A stretch of 64,000 bases of DNA from Streptomyces sp. KMM 9044 (GTDB lineage Bacteria > Actinomycetota > Actinomycetes > Streptomycetales > Streptomycetaceae): assembly GCF_024701375.2 (NCBI RefSeq), contig NZ_CP113910.1, forward strand, positions 2,108,001-2,172,000, given 5' to 3'. Positions 25,319 through 32,238 of the stretch are shown in pieces; the first letter of the stretch is position 1, and each line of letters starts with the position of its first letter. The notes under the pieces were generated by a model. The model saw only the letters and a list, made by a program, of their open reading frames with translations. It searched no databases and was not told where the DNA came from. The translations under genes and the position numbers were made by a program.

Positions 25319-25324
25319 TAGGAT
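25319..25324 (+). promoter_or_regulatory. candidate -10 box of a leaderless pyk promoter, with upstream palindrome
   Basis: TAGGAT ends 6 nt before the pyk ATG and no Shine-Dalgarno is present, which fits transcription starting at the ATG itself. A perfect 12-bp palindrome CGGAATATTCCG (25291-25302) lies just upstream, overlapping the expected -35 area, and could be an operator. Confidence 0.45.
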
Positions 25325-25330
25325 CGCCCC

Positions 25331-26758
25331 ATGCGCCGTTCCAAAATCGTCTGTACTCTCGGCCCCGCGGTCGACTCCCACGAGCAGCTCGTCACCCTGA
25401 TCGAAGCCGGCATGAACGTGGCCCGCTTCAACTTCAGCCACGGCTCGCACGCCGAGCACCAGGGCAGGTACGACAGGGTCCGTGCCGCCGCCAAGGAGAC
25501 GGGCAGGGCCATCGGCGTCCTCGCCGACCTCCAGGGCCCGAAGATCCGTCTGGAGACCTTCGCCGAGGGACCCGTCGAGCTGGTGCGGGGTGACGAGTTC
25601 ACCATCACCACCGAGGACGTCCCGGGCGACCGGACGATCTGCGGGACGACCTACAAGGGCCTGCCCGGTGACGTGTCCCGCGGCGACCAGGTGCTGATCA
25701 ACGACGGCAACGTCGAGCTGAAGGTGCTGGACGTCGAGGGCAGCCGGGTCAGGACGATCGTCATCGAGGGCGGCGTCATCTCCGACCACAAGGGCATCAA
25801 CCTGCCCGGCACGGCCGTGAACGTGCCCGCGCTGTCCGAGAAGGACATCGAGGACCTGCGGTTCGCGCTGCGCATGGGCTGCGACATGGTCGCCCTGTCC
25901 TTCGTCCGGGACGCGAAGGACGTCGCCGACGTCCACCGCGTGATGGACGAGGAGGGCCGCCGGGTGCCCGTCATCGCCAAGGTGGAGAAGCCGCAGGCGG
26001 TGGAGAACATGGAGGACGTCGTGATGGCGTTCGACGGTGTGATGGTCGCCCGCGGCGACCTCGCCGTCGAGTACCCGCTCGAGCGGGTCCCCATGGTGCA
26101 GAAGCGCCTGATCGAGCTGTGCCGGCGCAACGCGAAGCCGGTGATCGTGGCGACCCAGATGATGGAGTCGATGATCACCAACTCCCGTCCGACCCGCGCC
26201 GAGGCCTCCGACGTGGCCAACGCGATCCTGGACGGCGCGGACGCGGTCATGCTCTCGGCCGAGTCGAGCGTGGGCGCGTACCCGGTCGAGACCGTGCGGA
26301 CGATGTCGAAGATCGTGCGGGCGGCCGAGCAGGAGCTGCTGTCCAAGGGCCTGCAGCCGCTGGTCCCCGGCAAGAAGCCGCGCACGCAGGGCGGCTCGGT
26401 GGCCCGTGCCGCCGCCGAGATCGCCGACTTCCTCGGCGGCAGGGGCCTGGTGGCCTTCACCCAGTCCGGCGACACCGCGCGCCGGCTGTCCCGTTACCGC
26501 GCGAGCCAGCCGATCCTGGCGTTCACCACGGACGAGTCCACCCGCAACCAGCTCGCGCTCAGCTGGGGTGTGGAGTCCCACGTCGTGCCGTTCGTGAACA
26601 GCACCGACGAGATGATCGACCTGGTCCAGCAGGAGCTGGTCCGGCTGCAGCGCTTCGACGAGGGCGACATCGTCGTGATCACCGCCGGCTCGCCTCCCGG
26701 CGTCCCCGGCACCACCAACATGGTCCGCGTCCACCACATGGGCGGCGCCACCAGCTGA
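25331..26758 (+). CDS. pyk: pyruvate kinase
   Basis: The enzyme makes pyruvate and ATP from phosphoenolpyruvate. It is 475 aa, the usual bacterial length. It begins MRRSKIVCTLGPAVDSHEQL and includes NVARFNFSHGSH (K+/phosphate binding), the B domain, VPVIAKVEKPQAVENM with the catalytic Lys, VARGDLAVEYPLERVP (Mg2+ ligands) and QMMESMITNSRPTRAEASDVANA. The C-terminal allosteric domain is complete. It probably has its own leaderless promoter. A strong hairpin follows the stop. Confidence 0.97.
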   Translation: MRRSKIVCTLGPAVDSHEQLVTLIEAGMNVARFNFSHGSHAEHQGRYDRVRAAAKETGRAIGVLADLQGPKIRLETFAEGPVELVRGDEFTITTEDVPGDRTICGTTYKGLPGDVSRGDQVLINDGNVELKVLDVEGSRVRTIVIEGGVISDHKGINLPGTAVNVPALSEKDIEDLRFALRMGCDMVALSFVRDAKDVADVHRVMDEEGRRVPVIAKVEKPQAVENMEDVVMAFDGVMVARGDLAVEYPLERVPMVQKRLIELCRRNAKPVIVATQMMESMITNSRPTRAEASDVANAILDGADAVMLSAESSVGAYPVETVRTMSKIVRAAEQELLSKGLQPLVPGKKPRTQGGSVARAAAEIADFLGGRGLVAFTQSGDTARRLSRYRASQPILAFTTDESTRNQLALSWGVESHVVPFVNSTDEMIDLVQQELVRLQRFDEGDIVVITAGSPPGVPGTTNMVRVHHMGGATS

Positions 26759-26786
26759 CCCGGCCGGCGCGTACAACGTGTACGGC

Positions 26787-26823
26787 ACCGGGGGCGCCCC
26801 CTGTGGCAGGGGGCGCCCCCGGT
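26787..26823. terminator. strong hairpin after pyk, shared with the convergent gene
   Basis: Perfect 16-bp arms (ACCGGGGGCGCCCCCT and its complement) enclose a 5-nt loop between the convergent pyk and the secreted-protein gene at 26878. It is well placed as a bidirectional terminator. Confidence 0.8.
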
Positions 26824-26877
26824 GTCTCTCCGCGGCTCCCGGAGCAGTCCTGACGGGTGCTCGGGGGACGTACGGGT

Positions 26878-28227
26878 TCAGGTGACGTACTGGCTCAGTC
26901 CGGGGATGCGCAGGGTCCCGCCGAACTGGCCGGCCTGCTGCACCGTCACGTCCGTGAAGTAGATCAGCGGGATGTCGAGCGGCGGCGGGTTCTCCGGGTC
27001 GAAGGTGACCGGGATCAGCCCGAGCAGCTTGCCGGAGATGGACTCCGTGTACATCACGGTGTCGCCGTCGCGGATGGTGGACATCGACCCCTCGGCCGCC
27101 CGCACGTGGTGGGTCCTGCCGGACATCTTGTCCTCGACCGTCTGGTGCAGGTCTCCGATGTCGGTGCCGTCGGAGACGACGTACTTCAGAACCTTCTTGA
27201 TCTTGCCGCTCGCGGTGCGCACCTCGACGACGCCCTGGTAGTCGGCGCCCTTCAGCAGCAGTGAGCTGGCGTTCAGGAACCACGGGTCCTCGGGCAGAAG
27301 GATCTCGTTGTCGACTCCGCCCTCGGCGTCGGTGGCGACCGGGCAGTCCTCGGCGTCGGTCGTGGCGCTCTCGGAGGGGCTGGGGCTCGGCGAGGCGGTG
27401 GCCCCGGGGGTCGCGGTGGCCTCCTCGGTCTCCGCGACGGCGTCCTCCGCTCCCTCGGCTGCCTCGTCCGCCTGGCCGGCCGTTTCCCCGGCGGCGTCCT
27501 CCACGGCGTCGGCGGCCTCTCCCGCGGCCTTCCCGGCGGACTCCTCCACCGTGTCCGTCTCGTCCCCGGCGGACGCGGAGGCCGACGGGGCGGGGCTCGC
27601 GGTCGCCTCGCCGGTCTTCCTGTCTTTCGAGGTGAGGAGGTCGGTGAGGGAATCACCGAGCTCCTCCAGAGCGTTGCGCTCGGTCTTCGAGGGCGACGGC
27701 CCGGGCTCCTCGGCCCGGTCGCCGGAGGACTCGGAGCCGGCGGGCGCCGTCTCGTCCTTGTCGTCGGAACCTGGATCCGGCGAAGAGGACGGGGGGGCAC
27801 CCCTGCCCGTGTCCGAGCCCGCGCCGGAGTCCTCGGCCGCGTCGCCGTCGGCGGATGCCGAGAAGCTCGGCTCCGTGGCGGGCTCCCCGGCCTCCGGGGA
27901 GGCCGTGTCACTCGCCGGCGCCGACGGCGACGCGGCCGGGGAGGACGCGCCGCCCTCGGAGGCCTCCAGGGCCGCCACGCAGTCCTTGTACTCGTCTGTG
28001 GTCAGGCTGTTCGAGAGCGGCTGCTGCTCGTCGGCCTGGGCCAGCGTCGGCGTGAACCCCATGCCCATGAGGACCGCGGTCGGCATCGCCGCGAGGGCTA
28101 TCGCCTTCCCGGCGGGCATGTGGAACCTGGTGAACAGTGGCTTCCTGGGGGCCGCGTGGCGCGGCCCCCTTCTCTCCGGGACCGGCACCGCGGCAACGCT
28201 CCGGCCCCGGGTCTCGTCAGCCGACAC
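26878..28227 (-). CDS. secreted or surface protein with long low-complexity spacer, unknown function
   Basis: The 449-aa product starts at GTG 28227, overlapping the end of the DUF6114 gene by 11 nt. A basic N-terminus and a hydrophobic segment (AIALAAMPTAVLMGMGFTPTLAQA) form a signal peptide or membrane anchor. Residues from about 100 to 280 are Ser/Ala/Glu/Asp/Pro-rich, resembling a cell-wall spacer. A folded C-terminal domain of about 160 aa follows (DPWFLNASSLLLKGADYQGV; GRTHHVRAAEGSMSTIRDG; DVTVQQAGQFGGTLRIPGL). Its DUF6230-like composition and operon position suggest it acts with the two upstream genes at the cell surface. I do not recognise an enzymatic motif. Confidence 0.75.
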   Translation of the reverse strand: MSADETRGRSVAAVPVPERRGPRHAAPRKPLFTRFHMPAGKAIALAAMPTAVLMGMGFTPTLAQADEQQPLSNSLTTDEYKDCVAALEASEGGASSPAASPSAPASDTASPEAGEPATEPSFSASADGDAAEDSGAGSDTGRGAPPSSSPDPGSDDKDETAPAGSESSGDRAEEPGPSPSKTERNALEELGDSLTDLLTSKDRKTGEATASPAPSASASAGDETDTVEESAGKAAGEAADAVEDAAGETAGQADEAAEGAEDAVAETEEATATPGATASPSPSPSESATTDAEDCPVATDAEGGVDNEILLPEDPWFLNASSLLLKGADYQGVVEVRTASGKIKKVLKYVVSDGTDIGDLHQTVEDKMSGRTHHVRAAEGSMSTIRDGDTVMYTESISGKLLGLIPVTFDPENPPPLDIPLIYFTDVTVQQAGQFGGTLRIPGLSQYVT

Positions 28228-28804
28228 GGTGCCCCCTGTCGTGGTCCTCGATCCGGGCGTCCGCCTCCCCGGACCCGTCGGCCCCGTACGGGGGATGCGG
28301 CTGCCCCGTCCCGGTGCCCTCGGGGGCGCCCTCGGAGACGTCCTTCTGCGCGCCGGTCCTGGAAGGCCCACCGGGGAACCTCCAGCGTCCGCCCGCCTCG
28401 GCCTGCGGCTTGTCCGGCACCCAGGAGAGGGCCAGCGCACCGCCGACCAGCGCGAGCAGGAAGCCGACGACGAAGCCGCCTAGGTTGGAGACCACCAGGG
28501 ACACCAGGGCCAGAAGTATCGACGCCACACCGGCGAAGATGCGGGTGGCCTGCTGGAACCACATGGTCAGACCCAGCGTGATCAGCAGGACACCGATGAT
28601 CAGGGAGCCCGCGCCGGCGGTCGTCGCCATGGCGATCGACATGTGGCCCAGTTTCAGCGTGGCGTAGGGGAAGTATGCGATGGGCACCCCGCCGAGCAGG
28701 GTGAACAGACCCGCCCAGAACGGCCGGTGGCCCCGCCAGTCACGGAATCGCAGACGCAGCCGGTTGAAGGGCCCGGCGCTCTGGACCGGAGTCTCGGCAC
28801 TCAT
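28217..28804 (-). CDS. DUF6114 integral membrane protein
   Basis: The 195-aa product starts at ATG 28804 (MSAETPVQS). A short cytoplasmic N-terminus, FRDWRGHRPFWAGLFTLLGG, precedes about four hydrophobic helices (GVPIAYFPYATLKLG; AGSLIIGVLLITLGLTMWF; VASILLALVSLVVSNLGGFV; GFLLALVGGALALSW). The tail is charged and Gly-rich. The combination of this family with an upstream DUF6230 gene is a recurring Streptomyces pair. No transport or catalytic motif is visible. It overlaps the next gene, so the two are coupled. Confidence 0.85.
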   Translation of the reverse strand: MSAETPVQSAGPFNRLRLRFRDWRGHRPFWAGLFTLLGGVPIAYFPYATLKLGHMSIAMATTAGAGSLIIGVLLITLGLTMWFQQATRIFAGVASILLALVSLVVSNLGGFVVGFLLALVGGALALSWVPDKPQAEAGGRWRFPGGPSRTGAQKDVSEGAPEGTGTGQPHPPYGADGSGEADARIEDHDRGHRVG

Positions 28805-28919
28805 GGAAAACAGCTCCCTGGTCCGGTGAAGGTACATACCGGCTCGGCCTGGGGGTGGAGAAGCCGGAAAGTCTGAGTCTGTGCAAACACCCGGACACGA
28901 GGTACCGGGCTGGGGGTAC

Positions 28920-28949
28920 GGGGCGGAGAAGCGGCTGCTTCCCCGCCCC
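28920..28949 (-). terminator. hairpin between the DUF6230 and DUF6114 genes
   Basis: Arms of 13 bp with one mismatch (GGGGCGGAGAAGC / GCTTCCCCGCCCC) and a GGCT/AGCC loop follow the DUF6230 stop by about 50 nt. It could reduce read-through so that the first gene is expressed more strongly than the two membrane genes. Confidence 0.5.
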
Positions 28950-28996
28950 CCCCTCGGCCGCTCAGCCGACCGAGGGCGGCTCCGGAGCGGAGACCG

Positions 28997-29641
28997 TCAG
29001 TAACACTCCATCTTGGGGTCCGCGCCCAGACGCATCTTCAGGCCGCTGAGCTTGAACGTCCCTGCCGTGGTCGCCCACGCCGTCTGCTTGACGTTGGTGA
29101 GGTCGGCCTTCTCCGCCTGCTGGGCGAAACCACCCGGCAGGACGTTCTCGCCTTCCTTCACCGCGGGACCGCGGGTCTTGTCCCTGATCGCAACACCGAT
29201 GTCGATGTTGGTGAAGGTCGCGTCGGCGTCGAGCTGGGCGACGTCGATGTAGAGGTTCTTGGCCTCGACCTTGTTCTTCTCGTTCGGACCCGCCTCCAGA
29301 CGGAGGTAGACCGTCTTCCCTATGAGGGGAATCTCCGTCTTGACGGACTGGCACATCTTGGTGATCTCGGCCGTGTCGAACGACGAGATCGCCACCGGGT
29401 GCTGGGTCTTCTTGTTGCCGTCGGTCGACGTGTAACCGGTGTCGATACCGCCGTACTGGGCGAATCCCCATCCCTCAAGATGCTGGGCCGTCACCTTGAA
29501 CTGCTGGCCCGACACGCTGAACGACGCCGCGAGGGCACCCTGCGCCAGGCCGACACCCACCGCGGCCGTGGCGACCGCACTGGGCACCATGACCACGGCG
29601 AACCGCTTCCATCTGGTCCCGCCACGCACCTGGGACTCCAT
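28997..29641 (-). CDS. DUF6230 family secreted/membrane-anchored protein
   Basis: The 214-aa product starts at ATG 29641 (MESQVRGGTRWKRFAVVMV). A basic patch and a hydrophobic stretch to about residue 38 act as signal/anchor. The remaining domain includes FSVSGQQFKVTAQHLEGWGF, GKTVYLRLEAGPNEKNKV and AKNLYIDVAQLDADATFTNI, a beta-rich pattern. Streptomyces homologues are sometimes labelled cholesterol esterase, but no Ser hydrolase GxSxG motif is seen here, so I do not adopt that name. It is first in a minus-strand operon with DUF6114 and the low-complexity protein, behind a 640-bp region with three palindromes. Confidence 0.85.
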   Translation of the reverse strand: MESQVRGGTRWKRFAVVMVPSAVATAAVGVGLAQGALAASFSVSGQQFKVTAQHLEGWGFAQYGGIDTGYTSTDGNKKTQHPVAISSFDTAEITKMCQSVKTEIPLIGKTVYLRLEAGPNEKNKVEAKNLYIDVAQLDADATFTNIDIGVAIRDKTRGPAVKEGENVLPGGFAQQAEKADLTNVKQTAWATTAGTFKLSGLKMRLGADPKMECY

Positions 29642-30016
29642 ATTTTCCTCCTTCTCGGACGTACATCTCCTGCTCTGACGCGCCCCCAGCAGGCGGACGG
29701 CCGGGCAGGGATGGGAGAAGTGCTACGTCCTCGGGAAGGAGAGCGCCGCGCTCGGCAGCGCACTAGGCGTCCGAATCACCGGCGATCACCCCCGAGCGAC
29801 AACCACTGGTCGCGTCTGACACGCATCACGCACCACCTGCTGGACAGGCTTCGCCGATCGGGCGAAGACCCCCCTGTCCGAGAACCGGCTCCACTGCCAC
29901 CGGTTCTGCCCGGTGGGGACCCAGGGCGCCCGCGTCCCGACCGGATGTCGGGGGACGGGCAGTGGACCGAGCGTCGCCGATCGTGGTGCATTCTCGGCGC
30001 CCGCACAAGGGGGTTC

Positions 30017-30032
30017 GTTACTTGCCAGTAAC
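30017..30032. promoter_or_regulatory. candidate operator 1: GTTACTTGCCAGTAAC
   Basis: Perfect 6-bp arms GTTACT / AGTAAC with a 4-nt centre. It has the size and symmetry of a TetR- or GntR-type site. Confidence 0.45.
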
Positions 30033-30147
30033 GACCGGATGACCCAGGGGCGACACGCCGGCACCGGACGGCGACCCTCGGTACCCCGGGACGGGATCGC
30101 AAAGCGGTTGATCGCCGGACGGAACGCGACAGACCCGCGCGGGCGAC

Positions 30148-30160
30148 TTACTCGCAGTAA
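30148..30160. promoter_or_regulatory. candidate operator 2: TTACTCGCAGTAA
   Basis: It shares the TTACT / AGTAA arms of the site 130 bp away, with a 3-nt centre. Confidence 0.45.
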
Positions 30161-30172
30161 CGGCGGCCGCGA

Positions 30173-30189
30173 TTACCAAGTTTCGGTAA
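30173..30189. promoter_or_regulatory. candidate operator 3: TTACCAAGTTTCGGTAA
   Basis: Arms are TTACC / GGTAA with a 7-nt centre, a variant of the two nearby sites and only 12 bp from the second. Confidence 0.35.
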
Positions 30190-30288
30190 AACGCGGCCGC
30201 ACCGGTCCCCGTCGGTCATTCCTTCACTCGGGCATCACTTCTCCGGAAACCGGCTTCGGGCGGCCGGAAACCAGGTGCCCGCCCCGCT

Positions 30289-31269
30289 CTAGAACAGGGC
30301 GCGTGCCAGCGCCCGACGCGCCGCAACGACCCGCGGGTCCTCGGCGCCGACCACCTCGAACAGCTCCAGCAGCCGCACCCGTACGGCGTCGCGGTCGTCG
30401 CCCGCGGTACGCCCCACCGTCTCGATGAGCCGACCGAAGGCGTCCTCCACATGGCCGCCCACCAGGTCCAGGTCGGCTGCGGTGATCTGCGCCTGGATGT
30501 CCTTCGGTTTGCCGGCGGCGTCCGCGCGCACCTGCTGCGGGTCCAGGCCCTGCACCCGGTGGAGCAGTTCGGCCTGGGCGAGACCCAGCTGAGCCTCCGG
30601 GTTGCCCGGGTCGTCACCGAGCACGTTCTTGTACGCCTGGATCGCGCCGCCCAGGTCACCGGCGTCCATCGCCCGCACCGCGGCCTCCAACAGGGCGTCG
30701 TACGGACCGACGGGCTCCTCGGCGTCCGAGGAGGCGGGGCCCTCCCCGGGCACGGCCTCGGGGTCGACGGTGAGCCCGGTCAGGCCGAACCGCTCCTCGG
30801 CGACCTGCACCAGCTGGTCCAGCGTCTGACGGATCTGCGCCTCGCCGGCGGCCCCCTGGAAGAGCGGCAGCGCCTGGCCGGCGACCACCGCGAAGACCGC
30901 CGGGATGCCCTGGATCCCGAACTGCTGCATCAGCATCTGGTTGGCGTCGACGTCGACCTTGGCGAGCAGGAAACGCCCGTTGTACTCGACGGCGAGGCGC
31001 TCCAGGACGGGGCTCAGCTGCTTGCAGGGCTCGCACCACTCGGCCCAGAAGTCGATGACGACCGGGACCTCGGCGGACCGCTGCAGGATCTCGCTCTCGA
31101 AGCCGGCCTCGTCGACGTCGATGACGAGGCCGGCCGGGGAGACGGCGCCCCCGCCGCCCTGCCGGACCGATTCCGCGCGGGCCTGCTCCGCCTTCGTCTT
31201 GGCCTCTTGGGCCGCCTTCACCGCGGCGAGGTCGACGACCCCGCTCATGGACATGTTCCGTGGCTGCAT
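30289..31269 (-). CDS. thioredoxin-domain / TPR co-chaperone-like protein (YbbN/CnoX type)
   Basis: The 326-aa cytoplasmic protein starts at ATG 31269. An N-terminal helix (DLAAVKAAQEAKTKAEQARA) leads into a thioredoxin domain with VVIDFWAEWCEPCKQLSP, keeping both active-site Cys, and the cis-Pro IQGIPAVFAVV. The C-terminal half is helical TPR-like (LLEAAVRAMDAGDLGGAIQA; NPEAQLGLAQAEL). This is the CnoX/YbbN plan, proteins that protect chaperonin clients during oxidative stress. It is monocistronic here. Confidence 0.88.
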   Translation of the reverse strand: MQPRNMSMSGVVDLAAVKAAQEAKTKAEQARAESVRQGGGGAVSPAGLVIDVDEAGFESEILQRSAEVPVVIDFWAEWCEPCKQLSPVLERLAVEYNGRFLLAKVDVDANQMLMQQFGIQGIPAVFAVVAGQALPLFQGAAGEAQIRQTLDQLVQVAEERFGLTGLTVDPEAVPGEGPASSDAEEPVGPYDALLEAAVRAMDAGDLGGAIQAYKNVLGDDPGNPEAQLGLAQAELLHRVQGLDPQQVRADAAGKPKDIQAQITAADLDLVGGHVEDAFGRLIETVGRTAGDDRDAVRVRLLELFEVVGAEDPRVVAARRALARALF

Positions 31270-31546
31270 GCGTCTATCCTCCCCCGTACCCCGCCTGTCT
31301 GTGAAAAGCGCCCGGAAACCGGTCCGTACGGGCACTGTTGGCCGCACGTACCGTCGGGCGCCGTACTGTCGGGCGCCGGGCCCCCACCCCACGCCGGTGG
31401 TCGTCGCTCGAACGTGTGGGCCCGACCGGGCGGCCACGCTTACGCTACAGGTCGTAGCGTCATACGACGCGGGGTGCACGGAACAGCACGCCCCGGTGAT
31501 CTCCCTCACGGCCGTACCCGCACGGATCCGCACGGAAACCGCGGTT

Positions 31547-32173
31547 ATGGTCGTGCGCTGCACGCCCGTCGGCCGCCCCGGCCGGCCGCGCAGCGCCGCC
31601 GACGCCGCGATCCCGGCCACCACGCGGGAGGCGCTGGCCGAGGCGGGGTGGCCCGGGATCGCCCTGGGGGATGCGGCGAGCCGCGCGGGGGTCGCCAAGA
31701 CGACCCTCTACCGGCGCTGGGCGGGCAAGAACGAACGGGTCGTGGACGCGGTCGCCGAACTCTTCGACGAACCCGAACTCCCCGACCGCGGCAGCCTCGC
31801 CGCGGGCATCGAGGGCGTGGTGCTCCAGTTCGCGGCCCTGCTGTCCCGTCCGGAGGCCAGATGCGGACCGATGGCGGTGGTCGCGGAGTCCACCCTCGAC
31901 GAGGCGCTGCGCGAACGCATCCGCGTCTCGATCGTCGAACGGCAGAAACACCTGGTCCACACCGGCCGGGCCCGCGCCCAGCACCGGGGCGAGCTGCCGC
32001 CGGAGCCGGAGCCGCAGGAGGCGGCCCGCACGGTGGGCCTGATCTTCGACATGGTGGCCGGCGCGGTGGTCCACCGCACGCTGGTCGGCGGCCGACCGGT
32101 GGACGAGGAGTGGATCCGCGACTTCACCCGGATCCTGCTGTCGGGCCTCGTCACGGCCGCCACCGGCCCGTAG
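31547..32173 (+). CDS. TetR-family transcriptional regulator
   Basis: The 208-aa product has the TetR helix-turn-helix IALGDAASRAGVAKTTLYRR followed by WAGKNERVVDAVAELFDE. The C-terminal ligand domain of the TetR_C_16/33 kind has the conserved segment AARTVGLIFDMVAGAVVHR. ATG 31547 lacks a ribosome site; GTG at 31550 and 31553 are alternatives. It is convergent with icmA, and its targets are unknown. Candidates near at hand are its own promoter and the palindromes at 30.0-30.2 kb. Confidence 0.88.
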   Translation: MVVRCTPVGRPGRPRSAADAAIPATTREALAEAGWPGIALGDAASRAGVAKTTLYRRWAGKNERVVDAVAELFDEPELPDRGSLAAGIEGVVLQFAALLSRPEARCGPMAVVAESTLDEALRERIRVSIVERQKHLVHTGRARAQHRGELPPEPEPQEAARTVGLIFDMVAGAVVHRTLVGGRPVDEEWIRDFTRILLSGLVTAATGP

Positions 32174-32190
32174 CGGAAGGCATCCCCCGG

Positions 32191-32222
32191 CGGACCGGAC
32201 TCCTGCGCCGCCCTGCGGTCCG
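32191..32222. terminator. hairpin between the TetR gene and icmA
   Basis: Perfect 7-bp arms CGGACCG / CGGTCCG close over an 18-nt loop in the 65-bp space between convergent genes. Confidence 0.4.
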
Positions 32223-32238
32223 GCCCCCTGCCGTCCGG

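Larger units (their letters stand above)
29642..30288. promoter_or_regulatory. long intergenic region with three TTAC...GTAA inverted repeats
   Basis: No gene is evident. It must hold the promoter of the DUF6230 operon. Its special feature is three related inverted repeats at 30017-30032, 30148-30160 and 30173-30189 (listed below). The thioredoxin-TPR gene ends at its far side, and its own promoter is elsewhere. Confidence 0.55.

Noticed and set aside
28997-29641. Naming the DUF6230 protein a cholesterol esterase
   Set aside because: No GxSxG nucleophile motif or hydrolase triad could be seen, so the inherited label is not supported.
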